A DNA stretch of 64,000 nt from an uncultured Eubacteriales bacterium (GTDB taxonomy: Bacteria; Bacillota; Clostridia; TANB77; CAG-508): assembly GCA_905203305.1 (NCBI GenBank), contig CAJKVH010000004.1:1-64000 (forward strand), given 5' to 3'. The notes under the pieces are model-generated. The model was not told the origin of the DNA. It did no database searches and saw only the letters and a list, made by a program, of their open reading frames with translations. The number at the start of each line of letters is the position of its first letter. Position 1 is the stretch's first letter. This document shows, piece after piece, positions 26,734 to 35,861 of the stretch. The position numbers were made by a program, and so were the translations under genes.

Positions 26734-27915
26734 ATGTTAGAATTAATCATAAATAAAAAAGAAAACTTAGAAAATATAATTTTGTTACAAAATGGAAAGA
26801 TTATAGAATATTATACAAGCACAGAAGAAGATAAAAAAAGAAGAATAGAAGGTAATATCTATGTAGGAAAAGTTGGAGACATAATTAATGGAATGCAAGC
26901 AGCTTTTGTTGATTTTGGAAGTGACAAAAAAGGATTTATCCATTTAAAAGATGCTCTTCCACAAGTTGATGAAAGAAAAGAAAAAATAGATACATCTATA
27001 GATATAAAAAAAGTATTAAAACAAGACCAAAAAATATTAATCCAAATAAAAAAAGATAGTGATAATAAAAAAGGTGCTAGAGTATCTACACATATAAGTT
27101 TACCTGGAAGATTTGTTGTTATAATGCCAAATATAGATTTTATTACAATTTCTCAAAAAATAGATAATAAAGAAAAGAAAAATGAATTAGTAAAATTTAT
27201 AAAAGAAAATTTACCAGAAGGATTTGGAGCAATTATAAGAACATCAGCAGAAAGTGCATCTAAAGAAGAAATAAAAGAAGATATTAGCTTATTATTAAAG
27301 AGATGGGAAAATATTGAAAAAGAATTTAAAAACAGCAAAAATGAGCCTAAATTAATATGGGAAAGTGAAAATGTTGTCGAAAAAATGCTTATAGATTTAA
27401 GTGTTAAAAAAATTGATAAAATAACAACTAATAGCAAAGAGGAATATGAAAAAATAAAAGAAAATGCTGAAAATCAAAAAATAGAAATTTCTTATGAAAA
27501 TAAAAAAGATCTAATTGAAGAATATGGCTTAATAGGACAAATAGAAAAAATTGAAAATAGAAAAATTTGGCTAAATTGTGGTGGATTTATAACAATTGAT
27601 AAAACAGAAGCATTAACAGCAATAGATGTAAACACTGGAAAATTTACAGGAAACAGAGATTTGGAATCAACTATTTTTAAAGTAAATAAAGAAGCAACTA
27701 TAGAAATAGCCAAACAACTTAGATTAAGAGATATTGGTGGAATAATTATTATTGATTATATTGACATGAAAGAAAAAGAAAATAAGGAAAAAATACAAAA
27801 TCTCTTAAAAGAAGAATTGAAAGGTGATAGAGCCAAAACTCAAGTAGAAGGATTTACAAAATTAAATTTAATGGAACTTACAAGAAAACACATTTGTAGT
27901 CATTTAAATGGATAG
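26734..27915 (+). CDS. rng: Ribonuclease E/G family protein, short form
   Basis: A 393-residue endoribonuclease of the RNase E/G family. The S1 domain is near residues 35-90 (GNIYVGKVGDIINGMQAAFV). The catalytic DNase I-like subdomain has ALTAIDVNTGKFTG and IIIIDYIDMK, supplying the two Mg-binding Asp residues. The chain ends at MELTRKHICSHLNG. The zinc-link CPxCxG segment and small C-terminal domain, usual in RNase G, are missing, and a terminator follows at once, so the short form is real rather than broken. Confidence 0.9.
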   Translation: MLELIINKKENLENIILLQNGKIIEYYTSTEEDKKRRIEGNIYVGKVGDIINGMQAAFVDFGSDKKGFIHLKDALPQVDERKEKIDTSIDIKKVLKQDQKILIQIKKDSDNKKGARVSTHISLPGRFVVIMPNIDFITISQKIDNKEKKNELVKFIKENLPEGFGAIIRTSAESASKEEIKEDISLLLKRWENIEKEFKNSKNEPKLIWESENVVEKMLIDLSVKKIDKITTNSKEEYEKIKENAENQKIEISYENKKDLIEEYGLIGQIEKIENRKIWLNCGGFITIDKTEALTAIDVNTGKFTGNRDLESTIFKVNKEATIEIAKQLRLRDIGGIIIIDYIDMKEKENKEKIQNLLKEELKGDRAKTQVEGFTKLNLMELTRKHICSHLNG

Positions 27916-27920
27916 TTTAA

Positions 27921-27957
27921 AACGGACGATGCTTTTAAAAGCACCGTCCGATTTAAT
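27921..27957. terminator. Terminator between convergent rng and the Crp/Fnr gene
   Basis: CGGACG-A-TGC/GCA-C-CGTCCG with one mismatch and flanking A/T runs on both sides; usable in both directions. Confidence 0.75.
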
Positions 27958-27958
27958 G

Positions 27959-28592
27959 TTATGAATTTAAAATTGTAAAAGTATTTCCCTTTTTTTGAAT
28001 AAAACCTTCTTCTTTTAAATGAGAAAGTTCCCTCATCATTGCACTTCTGTCTACACTTAAGTAATCAGCAAGATCTGTTAAAGAAAATGGAAGAGTAAAA
28101 GTTTTACTTAATGTTCTAGTTGATTGCAAATTAAAATATGTAAGTAGTTTATCACGTATATTTTTCTTGGTTAAAAGTTCTATACGAGTATTTAATTTTA
28201 TTGTATTATTCATTATTAAAATTGGTAATTTTTTTTCTAATTCTTTATGAAATTTACATTTAGTATTACATTCTTTCATTATATTATCATATATAAAACT
28301 TAAAATTTCGCAATTTTCTTTAGATTCTACAAATAACTCATTATTTGTATTTGTAGGATATAATACTTCTCCAAAAATATCGCCTTTAGTAAATTGAAAT
28401 ATTATAGTTTTATTTCCATTAAAATCATATCTAATTAAATTCGCTGATCCGAGAAAGCAAAATACACATTTGATTTCTTTTTTCAATATATGTCGTAATT
28501 ACTTCTCCTTTTTTAAATGAACGTTTAGTTACTTTATTGCAACTATCATTAAAATCTTTAAAGAAACTTGAGTCATCAAAATTCGTCGTCAT
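27959..28592 (-). CDS. Crp/Fnr-family regulator, joined through a CGGA +1 site
   Basis: A 210-residue transcription factor once the two frames are joined. The N-terminal part (from ATG 28592, RBS AAAGGAGC) runs FKKGEVITTYIEKRNQMCIL and would end at 28431. The rest continues in the +1 frame as GSANLIRYDFNGNKTIIFQF, completing the effector beta-barrel, then the dimer helix and a winged helix (LTDLADYLSVDRSAMMRELS). The join is CGGA at 28451-28448 on the minus strand, at the conserved Gly of the barrel (LLSGSANLI). No FNR-type four-Cys cluster is obvious at the N-terminus. Divergent from the truncated NrdD-like gene; a shared palindrome lies between them. Confidence 0.85.
28448..28451 (-). other. 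CGGA recoding site 2 (Crp/Fnr regulator, Gly48)
   Basis: The minus strand reads TCT-CGG-ATC-AGC-GAA-TTT-AAT-TAG in the zero frame; reading GGA after TCT gives Gly-Ser-Ala-Asn and the rest of the regulator. Confidence 0.8.
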
Positions 28593-28628
28593 TATTTGCT
28601 CCTTTCGACAAGAATATATCATAAAAAT

Positions 28629-28642
28629 GTTGCAAATGCAAC
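28629..28642. promoter_or_regulatory. Palindromic operator GTTGCA-N2-TGCAAC, copy 1
   Basis: GTTGCAAATGCAAC, a perfect 6-2-6 inverted repeat 37 bases upstream of the regulator ATG and about 74 bases upstream of the predicted start for the truncated NrdD-like gene. A second copy precedes nrdD. Confidence 0.6.
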
Positions 28643-28694
28643 AAAAATAAAAATGAAAAATTTTTTTATAAAGGTGGTATTTTTTTTTTCAATA

Positions 28695-28703
28695 TGATAT
28701 ACT
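28695..28703 (+). promoter_or_regulatory. Extended -10 promoter of the NrdD-like gene
   Basis: TGATATACT (TATACT at 28698-28703) without a good -35, as expected for an activator-dependent promoter. Confidence 0.5.
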
Positions 28704-28748
28704 TGTGAAGAATAAAAAGTAGCCGAAAAAAAGCAAGGAGGCGAAAGT

Positions 28749-30254
28749 TTGAAAGTAATAAAAAGAGACGGAAGAGTAGTAGACTATGATAGAAATAAAA
28801 TCATAATAGCAATTGAAAAAGCAAACAACGAAGTAATAGAAGACATAAATAAAGCTGATAAAGAAGATATAAAAAAAATAACAAACTATGTTGAAAAAAT
28901 AGACAAAAAAAGAATCCTAGTTGAAGACATGCAAGACATAATAGAACAAAAACTTATGGAAATAGGAAAATATGAGCTTGCAAAAAAATATATAGTATAC
29001 AGATATACAAGAGCATTAGTAAGAAAGAGCAACACAACAGATGAAACAATACTAGGATTAATAAGAAAACAAAGTAAAGAAAATTTAAATATGGATCAAA
29101 ATCAAAATACATTACTTGCTTCAAAACAAAGAGATTATATTGCAGGTGAAGTATCAAAAGATTTAACAAAAAGGTTATTATTACCAGAAAAAATCTCTAA
29201 AGCAAATGAGGCAGGTATATTGTATTTTCATAATTCAGACTATTTTGTTCAGCCAATTATAAATCACTGTGTTACAAATGTAAAAGATATGTTATATAAT
29301 GGAACAAAAATTAATGATGTTCAAATAGATGAGCCAGAAAGTTTTTTAACAGCATGTAACATTTTAACCCAAATAATTGCACAAGTTGGAAGTAATTTAT
29401 ATGGCATGCAATATATAGATTTAAGTTTTTTAGGAAAGTTTTTAAATAAAAGTAATATAAATTATGAACAAGAACTAAATGAAGAATTTGGCGACATGGT
29501 AAGTAAAGAAAAAACAAAAGAAATAAAAGAAAAACTAATAAAAAAAGAATTACAAAATGGAGTAAAAATACTAAGAAAACAATTAAAAACTTTAACTACA
29601 ACAGGCGGGAAAAATCTTGATATTTTATTATATTTGGACTTAAATCATGAAAAAGAATACTTAAAAGAAAATTTAATCATAAAAGAAGAAATAATAAAAC
29701 AAATGCCTGATGAACTTAAAGAAGAAAATTACAAATTTATAGGAAAATTCAATCAGGGAATAGTAAGTATAAACTTGCCACAAATAGCAATAGAAGCTGA
29801 TGAGAATGAAGAAAAATTTTATAGGATTTTAGACGAAAGATTAGAACTATGCAAAGAAGCTTTAATGTGTAGGCACTACCAGCTTTTAGGAACTCTTTCA
29901 GATGTAAGCCCAATTATTTGGCAAGATGGAGGAGTTGCAAGGTTAAAGCCAGGCGAAAAGATTGATAAAATGTTGTTAGGTAAATATTCAAATTTATCAC
30001 TTGGATATATTGGAACAAATGAAATGGCAGAACTTATGAAAAACGGAAAAACAGTAGATGAAAAAAATAAATTCATCATAAAAGTAATAAAAAATTTAAA
30101 AGAAACAATAGAAAAATGGAAAGAAGAAACAAATATTGGATTTGTTCTAGATGGTCACCCGCCAGAAGGTGTTGGATATAAATTTGCTATAAAAGACAAA
30201 GAAAGGTATGGGATCATAAAAAAAGTAACTGATAAAGGTTATTATACAAATTAA
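28749..30254 (+). CDS. NrdD-like protein lacking catalytic and glycyl-radical parts
   Basis: A 501-residue relative of anaerobic ribonucleotide reductase. Residues 1-95 are an ATP-cone (KVIKRDGRVVDYDRNKI) very like that of the NrdD at 56144. The middle aligns too (FHNSDYFVQ, KFNQGIVSINLPQIA, SPIIWQDGGVARL). But about 120 residues carrying the catalytic loop (NCFPCMGCRSFL in the full copy) are absent. The chain also stops at TDKGYYTN, so the zinc cysteines and RTCGYIG glycyl-radical site are gone. The frame is otherwise intact, suggesting a kept non-catalytic role. It begins with TTG after AAGGAGG. Confidence 0.8.
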   Translation: MKVIKRDGRVVDYDRNKIIIAIEKANNEVIEDINKADKEDIKKITNYVEKIDKKRILVEDMQDIIEQKLMEIGKYELAKKYIVYRYTRALVRKSNTTDETILGLIRKQSKENLNMDQNQNTLLASKQRDYIAGEVSKDLTKRLLLPEKISKANEAGILYFHNSDYFVQPIINHCVTNVKDMLYNGTKINDVQIDEPESFLTACNILTQIIAQVGSNLYGMQYIDLSFLGKFLNKSNINYEQELNEEFGDMVSKEKTKEIKEKLIKKELQNGVKILRKQLKTLTTTGGKNLDILLYLDLNHEKEYLKENLIIKEEIIKQMPDELKEENYKFIGKFNQGIVSINLPQIAIEADENEEKFYRILDERLELCKEALMCRHYQLLGTLSDVSPIIWQDGGVARLKPGEKIDKMLLGKYSNLSLGYIGTNEMAELMKNGKTVDEKNKFIIKVIKNLKETIEKWKEETNIGFVLDGHPPEGVGYKFAIKDKERYGIIKKVTDKGYYTN

Positions 30255-30276
30255 TAAAAAGAGGAGAGTGTAAATT

Positions 30277-31413
30277 ATGTTAAAAAAAGTAGGAATATTA
30301 ATTAATGGTGGAGATGCTCCAGGATTAAATGCAGTAATACGTGCAATTACAAGGACAGCAGAGAAAAACGGTGTAGAATGTTATGGGTTTATAGATGGAT
30401 TTAATGGCTTATTAAACAATAACTATATAAAACTAGATCATGAACAAGTAACTTCAGGAATATTGCATAAAGGTGGAGCAATAATAGGGTCATCATTAAA
30501 TTCTAATGTATTTAATTACAAAGTAATAGAAGACGGAAAAGAAGTATATAAAGATTTATCAGAAGTATGTGTTAAAAATTTAAAAGATGATGGAATAGAC
30601 TGTTTATTTACATTAGGAGGAGATAGCACACAAAAATCTGCAAGAGATTTTTCATTAAGAGGAATAAATGTTATAGGTGTTCCAAAAACAATAGATAATG
30701 ATGTTGCATGTACAGATGTTACATTTGGATTTAATACAGCTGTATCTGTTGCAACTGAGAGCTTAGATAGACTTCATACAACAGCAGAAACACATAATAG
30801 AATAATGGTATTAGAAGTAATGGGAAGATATGCAGGATGGATAACTTTAGAATCAGCAATAGCAGGTGGAGCAGATGTAGCTTTACTTCCAGAAATTCCA
30901 TATGATATAGATAAAGTAGTAGAAAAAATAGAAGCAAGAAAAAAAGCTGGTAAAAACTTTAGTGTAGTTGTAGTATCAGAAGGAGCATACCCAAAAGGAG
31001 GAAGTATTTCTGTAAAAGATACAAGAGAAGGTGGAAAAGGTGTTATAAATATTCAACTTGGAGGAGCAGGAGATATTGTTGCAAAAGAATTAGAAAAACG
31101 TACAGGTTTAATTGCAAGAAATACAACACTTGGATATCTACAAAGAGGTGGAACTCCAACATCAACAGATAGAATATTATCAACAAAATATGGAGCAAAA
31201 GCTATGGAATTAGCCTTAGAAGGAAAATTTAATGTTTTAACAGTATTAAAAGATGGAAAATTAGATTATGTTTCATTAGAAGATGTAGTTGGAAACAACA
31301 AAGTAATAGGAGCAGTTGAAGGTGGAACTGAAGACAGTAACATGAAAACAGTTAAATTAGATGATGATTTAATAAAAACTGCAAGAGATATTGGAATTTG
31401 TTTGGGTGATTAG
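30277..31413 (+). CDS. pfkA: 6-phosphofructokinase (PFK-A fold, probably PPi-type or mixed)
   Basis: A 378-residue phosphofructokinase of glycolysis. The nucleotide/phosphate loop starts ILINGGDAPGLNAVIRA. The two diagnostic sites are GGDST (ATP enzymes have GGDGS) and PKTIDND (ATP enzymes have PGTIDND). The Lys in the second motif is typical of pyrophosphate-dependent enzymes. Substrate binding is seen in MGRYAGWITLESA. RBS AGAGGAG. It sits downstream of the NrdD-like gene and overlaps nothing; a membrane protein gene follows directly. Confidence 0.88.
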   Translation: MLKKVGILINGGDAPGLNAVIRAITRTAEKNGVECYGFIDGFNGLLNNNYIKLDHEQVTSGILHKGGAIIGSSLNSNVFNYKVIEDGKEVYKDLSEVCVKNLKDDGIDCLFTLGGDSTQKSARDFSLRGINVIGVPKTIDNDVACTDVTFGFNTAVSVATESLDRLHTTAETHNRIMVLEVMGRYAGWITLESAIAGGADVALLPEIPYDIDKVVEKIEARKKAGKNFSVVVVSEGAYPKGGSISVKDTREGGKGVINIQLGGAGDIVAKELEKRTGLIARNTTLGYLQRGGTPTSTDRILSTKYGAKAMELALEGKFNVLTVLKDGKLDYVSLEDVVGNNKVIGAVEGGTEDSNMKTVKLDDDLIKTARDIGICLGD

Positions 31414-32040
31414 ATGAAAAAAAGTATAATATCAAAAATTGTTTTTGTAATTTTAATAATAATATTAATAATAGCTATCAGTATTGCTGTAACTCATAAA
31501 GAAAAAGATTTTACAGTAAAAATGTATGATAAAATATGTCAAAATGAAAATTACACATTTTCAATGACAGAAGAAAATATGGATATGAACTATACTCTAT
31601 CAGTATCTAAAAAAGGATCTGATATGAGTATAGATTCAAAATCAGATAATGATCATACAACAACTTTAATAAAAGATGAAACCGCATTTTATGTAATGCA
31701 CGAAGAAAAGGAATATTATCAATATGAAGGAAATCAAATAGATGCAGATATTATAAAAAATGGTTTATCTGGAATAAGTGAAAAAAGTTATGAAAGTGGT
31801 CATGAAAAGATAAATGGAAAAAACTATTATTACGAAGAATATGACGATATTAGTGCATTTTTTATAATGACAAAATATGATGAACAAAATGAAATAAAAA
31901 CAAGATTTTACTTTGATAACGGAAAAATATCATATATAAAAACAATATCAGGTGAAGATGAAGAATTATTAAAAATAGATTTTTCAGATAATGTAGATGA
32001 AAATTCTTTTGAAATACCAGATGATTATGCAGAATTATAA
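31414..32040 (+). CDS. Membrane-anchored extracytoplasmic protein of unknown function
   Basis: A 208-residue protein with one N-terminal transmembrane anchor (residues about 7-27) and a hydrophilic outer domain rich in Asp, Glu, Ser and Tyr, predicted to be mostly beta strand. It starts at the base following the pfkA stop codon. It looks like the surface-anchored LppX/LolA-like beta-rich proteins common in clostridia, but I cannot assign a family. Its place between pfkA and a tRNA thiolase gives no functional hint. Confidence 0.65.
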   Translation: MKKSIISKIVFVILIIILIIAISIAVTHKEKDFTVKMYDKICQNENYTFSMTEENMDMNYTLSVSKKGSDMSIDSKSDNDHTTTLIKDETAFYVMHEEKEYYQYEGNQIDADIIKNGLSGISEKSYESGHEKINGKNYYYEEYDDISAFFIMTKYDEQNEIKTRFYFDNGKISYIKTISGEDEELLKIDFSDNVDENSFEIPDDYAEL

Positions 32041-32050
32041 GGACGGTAAA

Positions 32051-32875
32051 ATGGAAAGAGATAAACAAATTGAAAGAACAATAATAACTACATATAGAAA
32101 GCAAATATGGGCCAAATTTGTAAAGACAATAGTTGAATATGACATGATTCAAGATGGGGACAAAATTGCAGTTTGTATATCTGGCGGAAAAGACTCAATG
32201 TTACTTGCCAAATGTTTTCAAGAACTTAAAAGACATGGAAAAAATAATTTTGATGTAAAATATATAGTTATGAATCCGGGCTATAATGAAAAAAACAAGA
32301 ATAAAATAATTGAAAATAGTAAAATTTTAAATATACCAATAGAAATGTTTGAAACAGACATATTTTCAAGAGTTGAAAAAATGACTGACCATGAATGTTA
32401 TTTATGTGCAAGAATGAGAAGAGGTTATTTATATGAAAAAGCTAAAGCTATTGGGTGCAATAAAATAGCACTAGGACACCATTTTGATGACGCAATAGAA
32501 ACGATTTTAATGGGAATGTTATTTAGCGGAAAAATTGGAACAATGATGCCAAAATTAAAAAGTACTTCTCATCCAGGAATGCAGTTAATAAGGCCACTTT
32601 ATTTAGTAAGAGAAGATGATATAATAAGTTGGATGAATTACAATAATTTAGAATTTATAAAATGTGCATGCAAAATAACAGAGAGGCAAGCAAATTTAAA
32701 AGAAAATGACAAAACCTCAAAAAGATCTGAAACTAAAGAAATTATAAAAATGCTAAAAAACAAATACAAAAACGCTGATATTAATATTTTTAACAGTATA
32801 CAAAATGTAAACCTAGATACAATTCTATCATATAAAAAAGATGGAAAAATGATAAATTTTTTAGATAATTTTTAA
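32051..32875 (+). CDS. TtcA-family tRNA 2-thiocytidine synthetase-like protein
   Basis: A 274-residue PP-loop ATPase of the TtcA/TtuA/TilS superfamily. The PP-loop is ISGGKDSMLLAKCF. CYLCARMRRGYLYEKA is the CXXC cluster motif, and LGHHFDDAIETILMGMLFSG is the conserved middle block. A further C-X-C near ECACKI-type position (KCACKIT) can complete a 4Fe-4S site. The closest known role is thiolation of C32 in tRNA, fitting with the sulfur-delivery operon further on. ATG 32051 is preferred over 31997, which overlaps the preceding gene. Followed by a terminator. Confidence 0.85.
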   Translation: MERDKQIERTIITTYRKQIWAKFVKTIVEYDMIQDGDKIAVCISGGKDSMLLAKCFQELKRHGKNNFDVKYIVMNPGYNEKNKNKIIENSKILNIPIEMFETDIFSRVEKMTDHECYLCARMRRGYLYEKAKAIGCNKIALGHHFDDAIETILMGMLFSGKIGTMMPKLKSTSHPGMQLIRPLYLVREDDIISWMNYNNLEFIKCACKITERQANLKENDKTSKRSETKEIIKMLKNKYKNADINIFNSIQNVNLDTILSYKKDGKMINFLDNF

Positions 32876-32884
32876 ATTTTATAT

Positions 32885-32914
32885 AAAGACAGTTCTTTTA
32901 AAAGACTGTCTTTT
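32885..32914 (+). terminator. Rho-independent terminator
   Basis: AAAGACAGT/ACTGTCTTT with an 11-base loop, then TTTT. Confidence 0.85.
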
Positions 32915-32941
32915 ATTAAAAGAAAGAAGATGTAAAAACTA

Positions 32942-34381
32942 ATGAAACAAATAAATGGAACAATACTTCAATATTTTGAATGGTATTTAAATGAACCAAA
33001 AGGATTATGGAACAAAATAAAAGAAGATTCTAGTATACTTCCAAGTCTTGGAATTACTTCAGTTTGGCTTCCACCTGCATATAAAGGGATAAACGGAAAA
33101 GATGAAGTAGGCTATGGCGTATATGATGTGTATGATTTAGGAGAATTTAACCAAAAGGGAAGTATACCAACAAAATATGGAACAAAAGATGAATATTTAA
33201 GAGCAATAGAAAGTTTAAAACAAAATGGAATAAACGTATATGCAGATATTGTTTTAAACCATAAAATGGGAGCAGATAAAGAACAAGATATTTTAGCAAA
33301 CAAATGTGAATGGGGAGATCATACTAAAGAAGGAGATGTAGAAAAAATAAAAGCAGCAACAAGATATACATTTCCAGCAAGACATCACCAATACTCAGAT
33401 TTTGAGTGGAACTGGACACATTTTACGGGAATAGATATAAATAGTGCAACAGGAGAACATGCAATATTTAAATTTAAGGATAAAAAATGGCAACAAAGTG
33501 TTGATAATGAATTTGCCAATTTTGATTATCTAATGGGAGCAGACCTTGATTTTTCTAATAGAGAAGTTGTAGAAGAATGTAAAAAATGGGGGCTATGGTA
33601 TCAAAAATTAACAAGAGTAGATGGATTTAGATTAGATGCAGTAAAACATATTGACTCTAAATTTTATAAAGAATGGCTTACATATATAAGAGAACAAACT
33701 CAAAAAGAATTATTTACAGTCGGAGAATATTGGTCAACAGATGTAAATAAACTTCATAAATACTTAACAGAAGTCGGAGGAATAATGTCATTATTTGATG
33801 TGCCATTACACAATAATTTTTACAATGCATCAACAAATTCTGAATTTGATATGTCAAAATTATTAGAAAGCACTTTAGTAAAAGAAAATCCATCAAAAGC
33901 AGTAACCTTTGTGGATAACCATGATACACAGCCAGGACAGGCTTTACAAAGCTTTATATTACCTTGGATGAAACAACTTGCATATGCAACAATATTGCTT
34001 AGACAAGATGGTTACCCATGTGTATTTTATGGAGATTTATATGGAATACCACATTCAAATGTAGAACCTGTACCGATGATGAAAACATTGCTAGCACTTA
34101 GAAAATTAAAAGCATATGGCAGACAACATGATTATTTTGACCATAAAAATATTATAGGTTGGACAAGAGAAGGTGACAATAGACATTTGGATTCTGGGCT
34201 TGCGGTAATTGGGTCAAATTCATTTGATGCAGAAAAAAGAATGTATGTAGGAACAAGCTTTGCTGGAGAAAAATTTATTGATTGTTTAGACAACTGCTCT
34301 GATGTTGTAACAATAGACAGCGAAGGATGTGGAGTATTTAAAGTAAAAGGCAAAAGCTGTTCTATATGGGTAAGAAAATAA
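32942..34381 (+). CDS. Cytoplasmic alpha-amylase (GH13)
   Basis: A 479-residue glycoside hydrolase family 13 alpha-amylase with no signal peptide, so it acts inside the cell on maltodextrin or glycogen. The four GH13 regions are present: DIVLNHKMG, GFRLDAVKH (nucleophile Asp), FTVGEYW (acid/base Glu) and FVDNHDTQP (transition-state Asp). The start QYFEWYLNEPKGLWNKIKE resembles the GH13_5 subfamily (AmyS/AmyA). RBS AGAAAGAAG. Directly downstream lies a REP-like palindrome. Confidence 0.93.
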   Translation: MKQINGTILQYFEWYLNEPKGLWNKIKEDSSILPSLGITSVWLPPAYKGINGKDEVGYGVYDVYDLGEFNQKGSIPTKYGTKDEYLRAIESLKQNGINVYADIVLNHKMGADKEQDILANKCEWGDHTKEGDVEKIKAATRYTFPARHHQYSDFEWNWTHFTGIDINSATGEHAIFKFKDKKWQQSVDNEFANFDYLMGADLDFSNREVVEECKKWGLWYQKLTRVDGFRLDAVKHIDSKFYKEWLTYIREQTQKELFTVGEYWSTDVNKLHKYLTEVGGIMSLFDVPLHNNFYNASTNSEFDMSKLLESTLVKENPSKAVTFVDNHDTQPGQALQSFILPWMKQLAYATILLRQDGYPCVFYGDLYGIPHSNVEPVPMMKTLLALRKLKAYGRQHDYFDHKNIIGWTREGDNRHLDSGLAVIGSNSFDAEKRMYVGTSFAGEKFIDCLDNCSDVVTIDSEGCGVFKVKGKSCSIWVRK

Positions 34382-34382
34382 A

Positions 34383-34445
34383 TTCCCATTTGGGGACGGA
34401 GTTTTTAGGGGATTTTCCCCTAAAAACTCCGTCCCCAAATGGGAA
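34383..34445. repeat. REP-like long palindrome, copy 1
   Basis: A perfect inverted repeat of about 29 bp per arm with the core GGGGACGGAGTTTTTAGGGG, ending in AAATGGGAA. It lies right after the amylase stop codon. Related copies are at 41289 and 58310. It could also act as a terminator. Confidence 0.85.
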
Positions 34446-34516
34446 ATGTCAGAATAGTTGCAAAAAAACATAAAATGTAGTAAAATAGAGAAATGTAAAA
34501 AGAAGAGGTGAGAAAA

Positions 34517-35848
34517 ATGTCAAAACCAGTAGTAGCTATAATTGGAAGACCAAATGTTGGAAAATCAACTTTTTTTAACTATATAGTAGGAAGCAGAATT
34601 TCAATAGTTGAAGATACTCCGGGTGTAACAAGAGATAGAATATATGGAGAAAGTAATTGGAGAGGAAGAACTTTCACATTAATCGATACAGGTGGTATTG
34701 AACCAGAAAAAGATGATGTAATATTAACTCAAATGAGACTTCAGGCAAATATTGCAATTGATATAGCTGATGTAATAATTTTTTTAACAGATGTAAGACA
34801 AGGAGTAACTGCAGCAGATAAAGAAATTGCTTTAATGCTTAAAAGATCTAAAAAGCCTATAATATTAGTTTGCAACAAAGCTGATAGTTTCCAAAAATTC
34901 CAATCAGATATATATGAATTTTATGAATTAGGAATAGGAGATCCTATGCCAGTTTCTGCAAGTAATGCACAAGGAATTGGAGATGTTTTAGATAAAGTTT
35001 ATGAAGAATTACCAGAAAATAAAAATGAAAATGAAGATGATGAAAGAATTAAAGTAGCTGTAATTGGAAAACCAAATGTTGGAAAATCATCTTTAATAAA
35101 TAAAATTCTAGGAGAAAATAGAAATATAGTAAGTAATATAGCAGGAACAACTCGCGATGCTATAGATTCATATTATGAAAATGATAATGGAAAATATATT
35201 TTTATAGATACAGCAGGAATTAGAAGAAAAAGTAAGGTAACAGAAAAAATTGAAAAATATAGTGTTTTAAGATCATTGTTTGCAATAGAAAGAGCAGATG
35301 TATGTTTAATGCTAATTGATGCAAATGAAGGAGTAACAGAACAAGATGCAAAAATTGCAGGAGAAGCACATGAGGCAGGAAAAGGTATAATAATTGTTGT
35401 AAATAAATGGGATGAATATGAAAAAGATACAGGAACATTGGAAAAATACAAAAAAGCAATATATGAAAAGTTATCATATTTATCATATGCACCTATAATG
35501 TTTATATCTGCTAAAACTGGACAAAGAGTTGATAAATTATTTGGCATGATAAATGAAGTAGCCGAGCAAAATGCAAAAAGAGTTACAACGAGTCAGTTAA
35601 ACCAAGTTATAAATGAAGCAATAGCAATTGTACAACCACCATCAGACAAAGGCAAAAAATTAAAAATCTTTTATGGAACACAAGCATCAACAAAACCACC
35701 AACATTTGTAATATTTGTAAATCAAAAAAGTTTATTCCATTTTTCTTATGAAAGATATTTAGTAAATCAAATAAGAAAAGAATTTGGAATGCAAGGTACA
35801 CCTATTAGAATTATCGTAAGAGAAAAATTAGAAAAAGATGTTATGTAA
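34517..35848 (+). CDS. der: Ribosome biogenesis GTPase Der (EngA)
   Basis: A 443-residue tandem GTPase for 50S assembly. G domain 1 has IIGRPNVGKSTFFN, DTPGVTRDR, DTGG and CNKADS. G domain 2 has VIGKPNVGKSSLIN, GTTRDAIDS, DTAGIRRKSKV and VNKWDEYEKD. A KH-like domain closes the chain (RIIVREK). The frame is open from GTG 34508, but AGAGGTG there is the RBS for ATG 34517. Confidence 0.97.
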   Translation: MSKPVVAIIGRPNVGKSTFFNYIVGSRISIVEDTPGVTRDRIYGESNWRGRTFTLIDTGGIEPEKDDVILTQMRLQANIAIDIADVIIFLTDVRQGVTAADKEIALMLKRSKKPIILVCNKADSFQKFQSDIYEFYELGIGDPMPVSASNAQGIGDVLDKVYEELPENKNENEDDERIKVAVIGKPNVGKSSLINKILGENRNIVSNIAGTTRDAIDSYYENDNGKYIFIDTAGIRRKSKVTEKIEKYSVLRSLFAIERADVCLMLIDANEGVTEQDAKIAGEAHEAGKGIIIVVNKWDEYEKDTGTLEKYKKAIYEKLSYLSYAPIMFISAKTGQRVDKLFGMINEVAEQNAKRVTTSQLNQVINEAIAIVQPPSDKGKKLKIFYGTQASTKPPTFVIFVNQKSLFHFSYERYLVNQIRKEFGMQGTPIRIIVREKLEKDVM

Positions 35849-35861
35849 GGATTAAAAATGT

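Noticed and set aside
28431..28486. Two separate small regulator genes on the minus strand
   Set aside because: Neither half is a complete domain; joining them at CGGA gives a normal Crp/Fnr protein.
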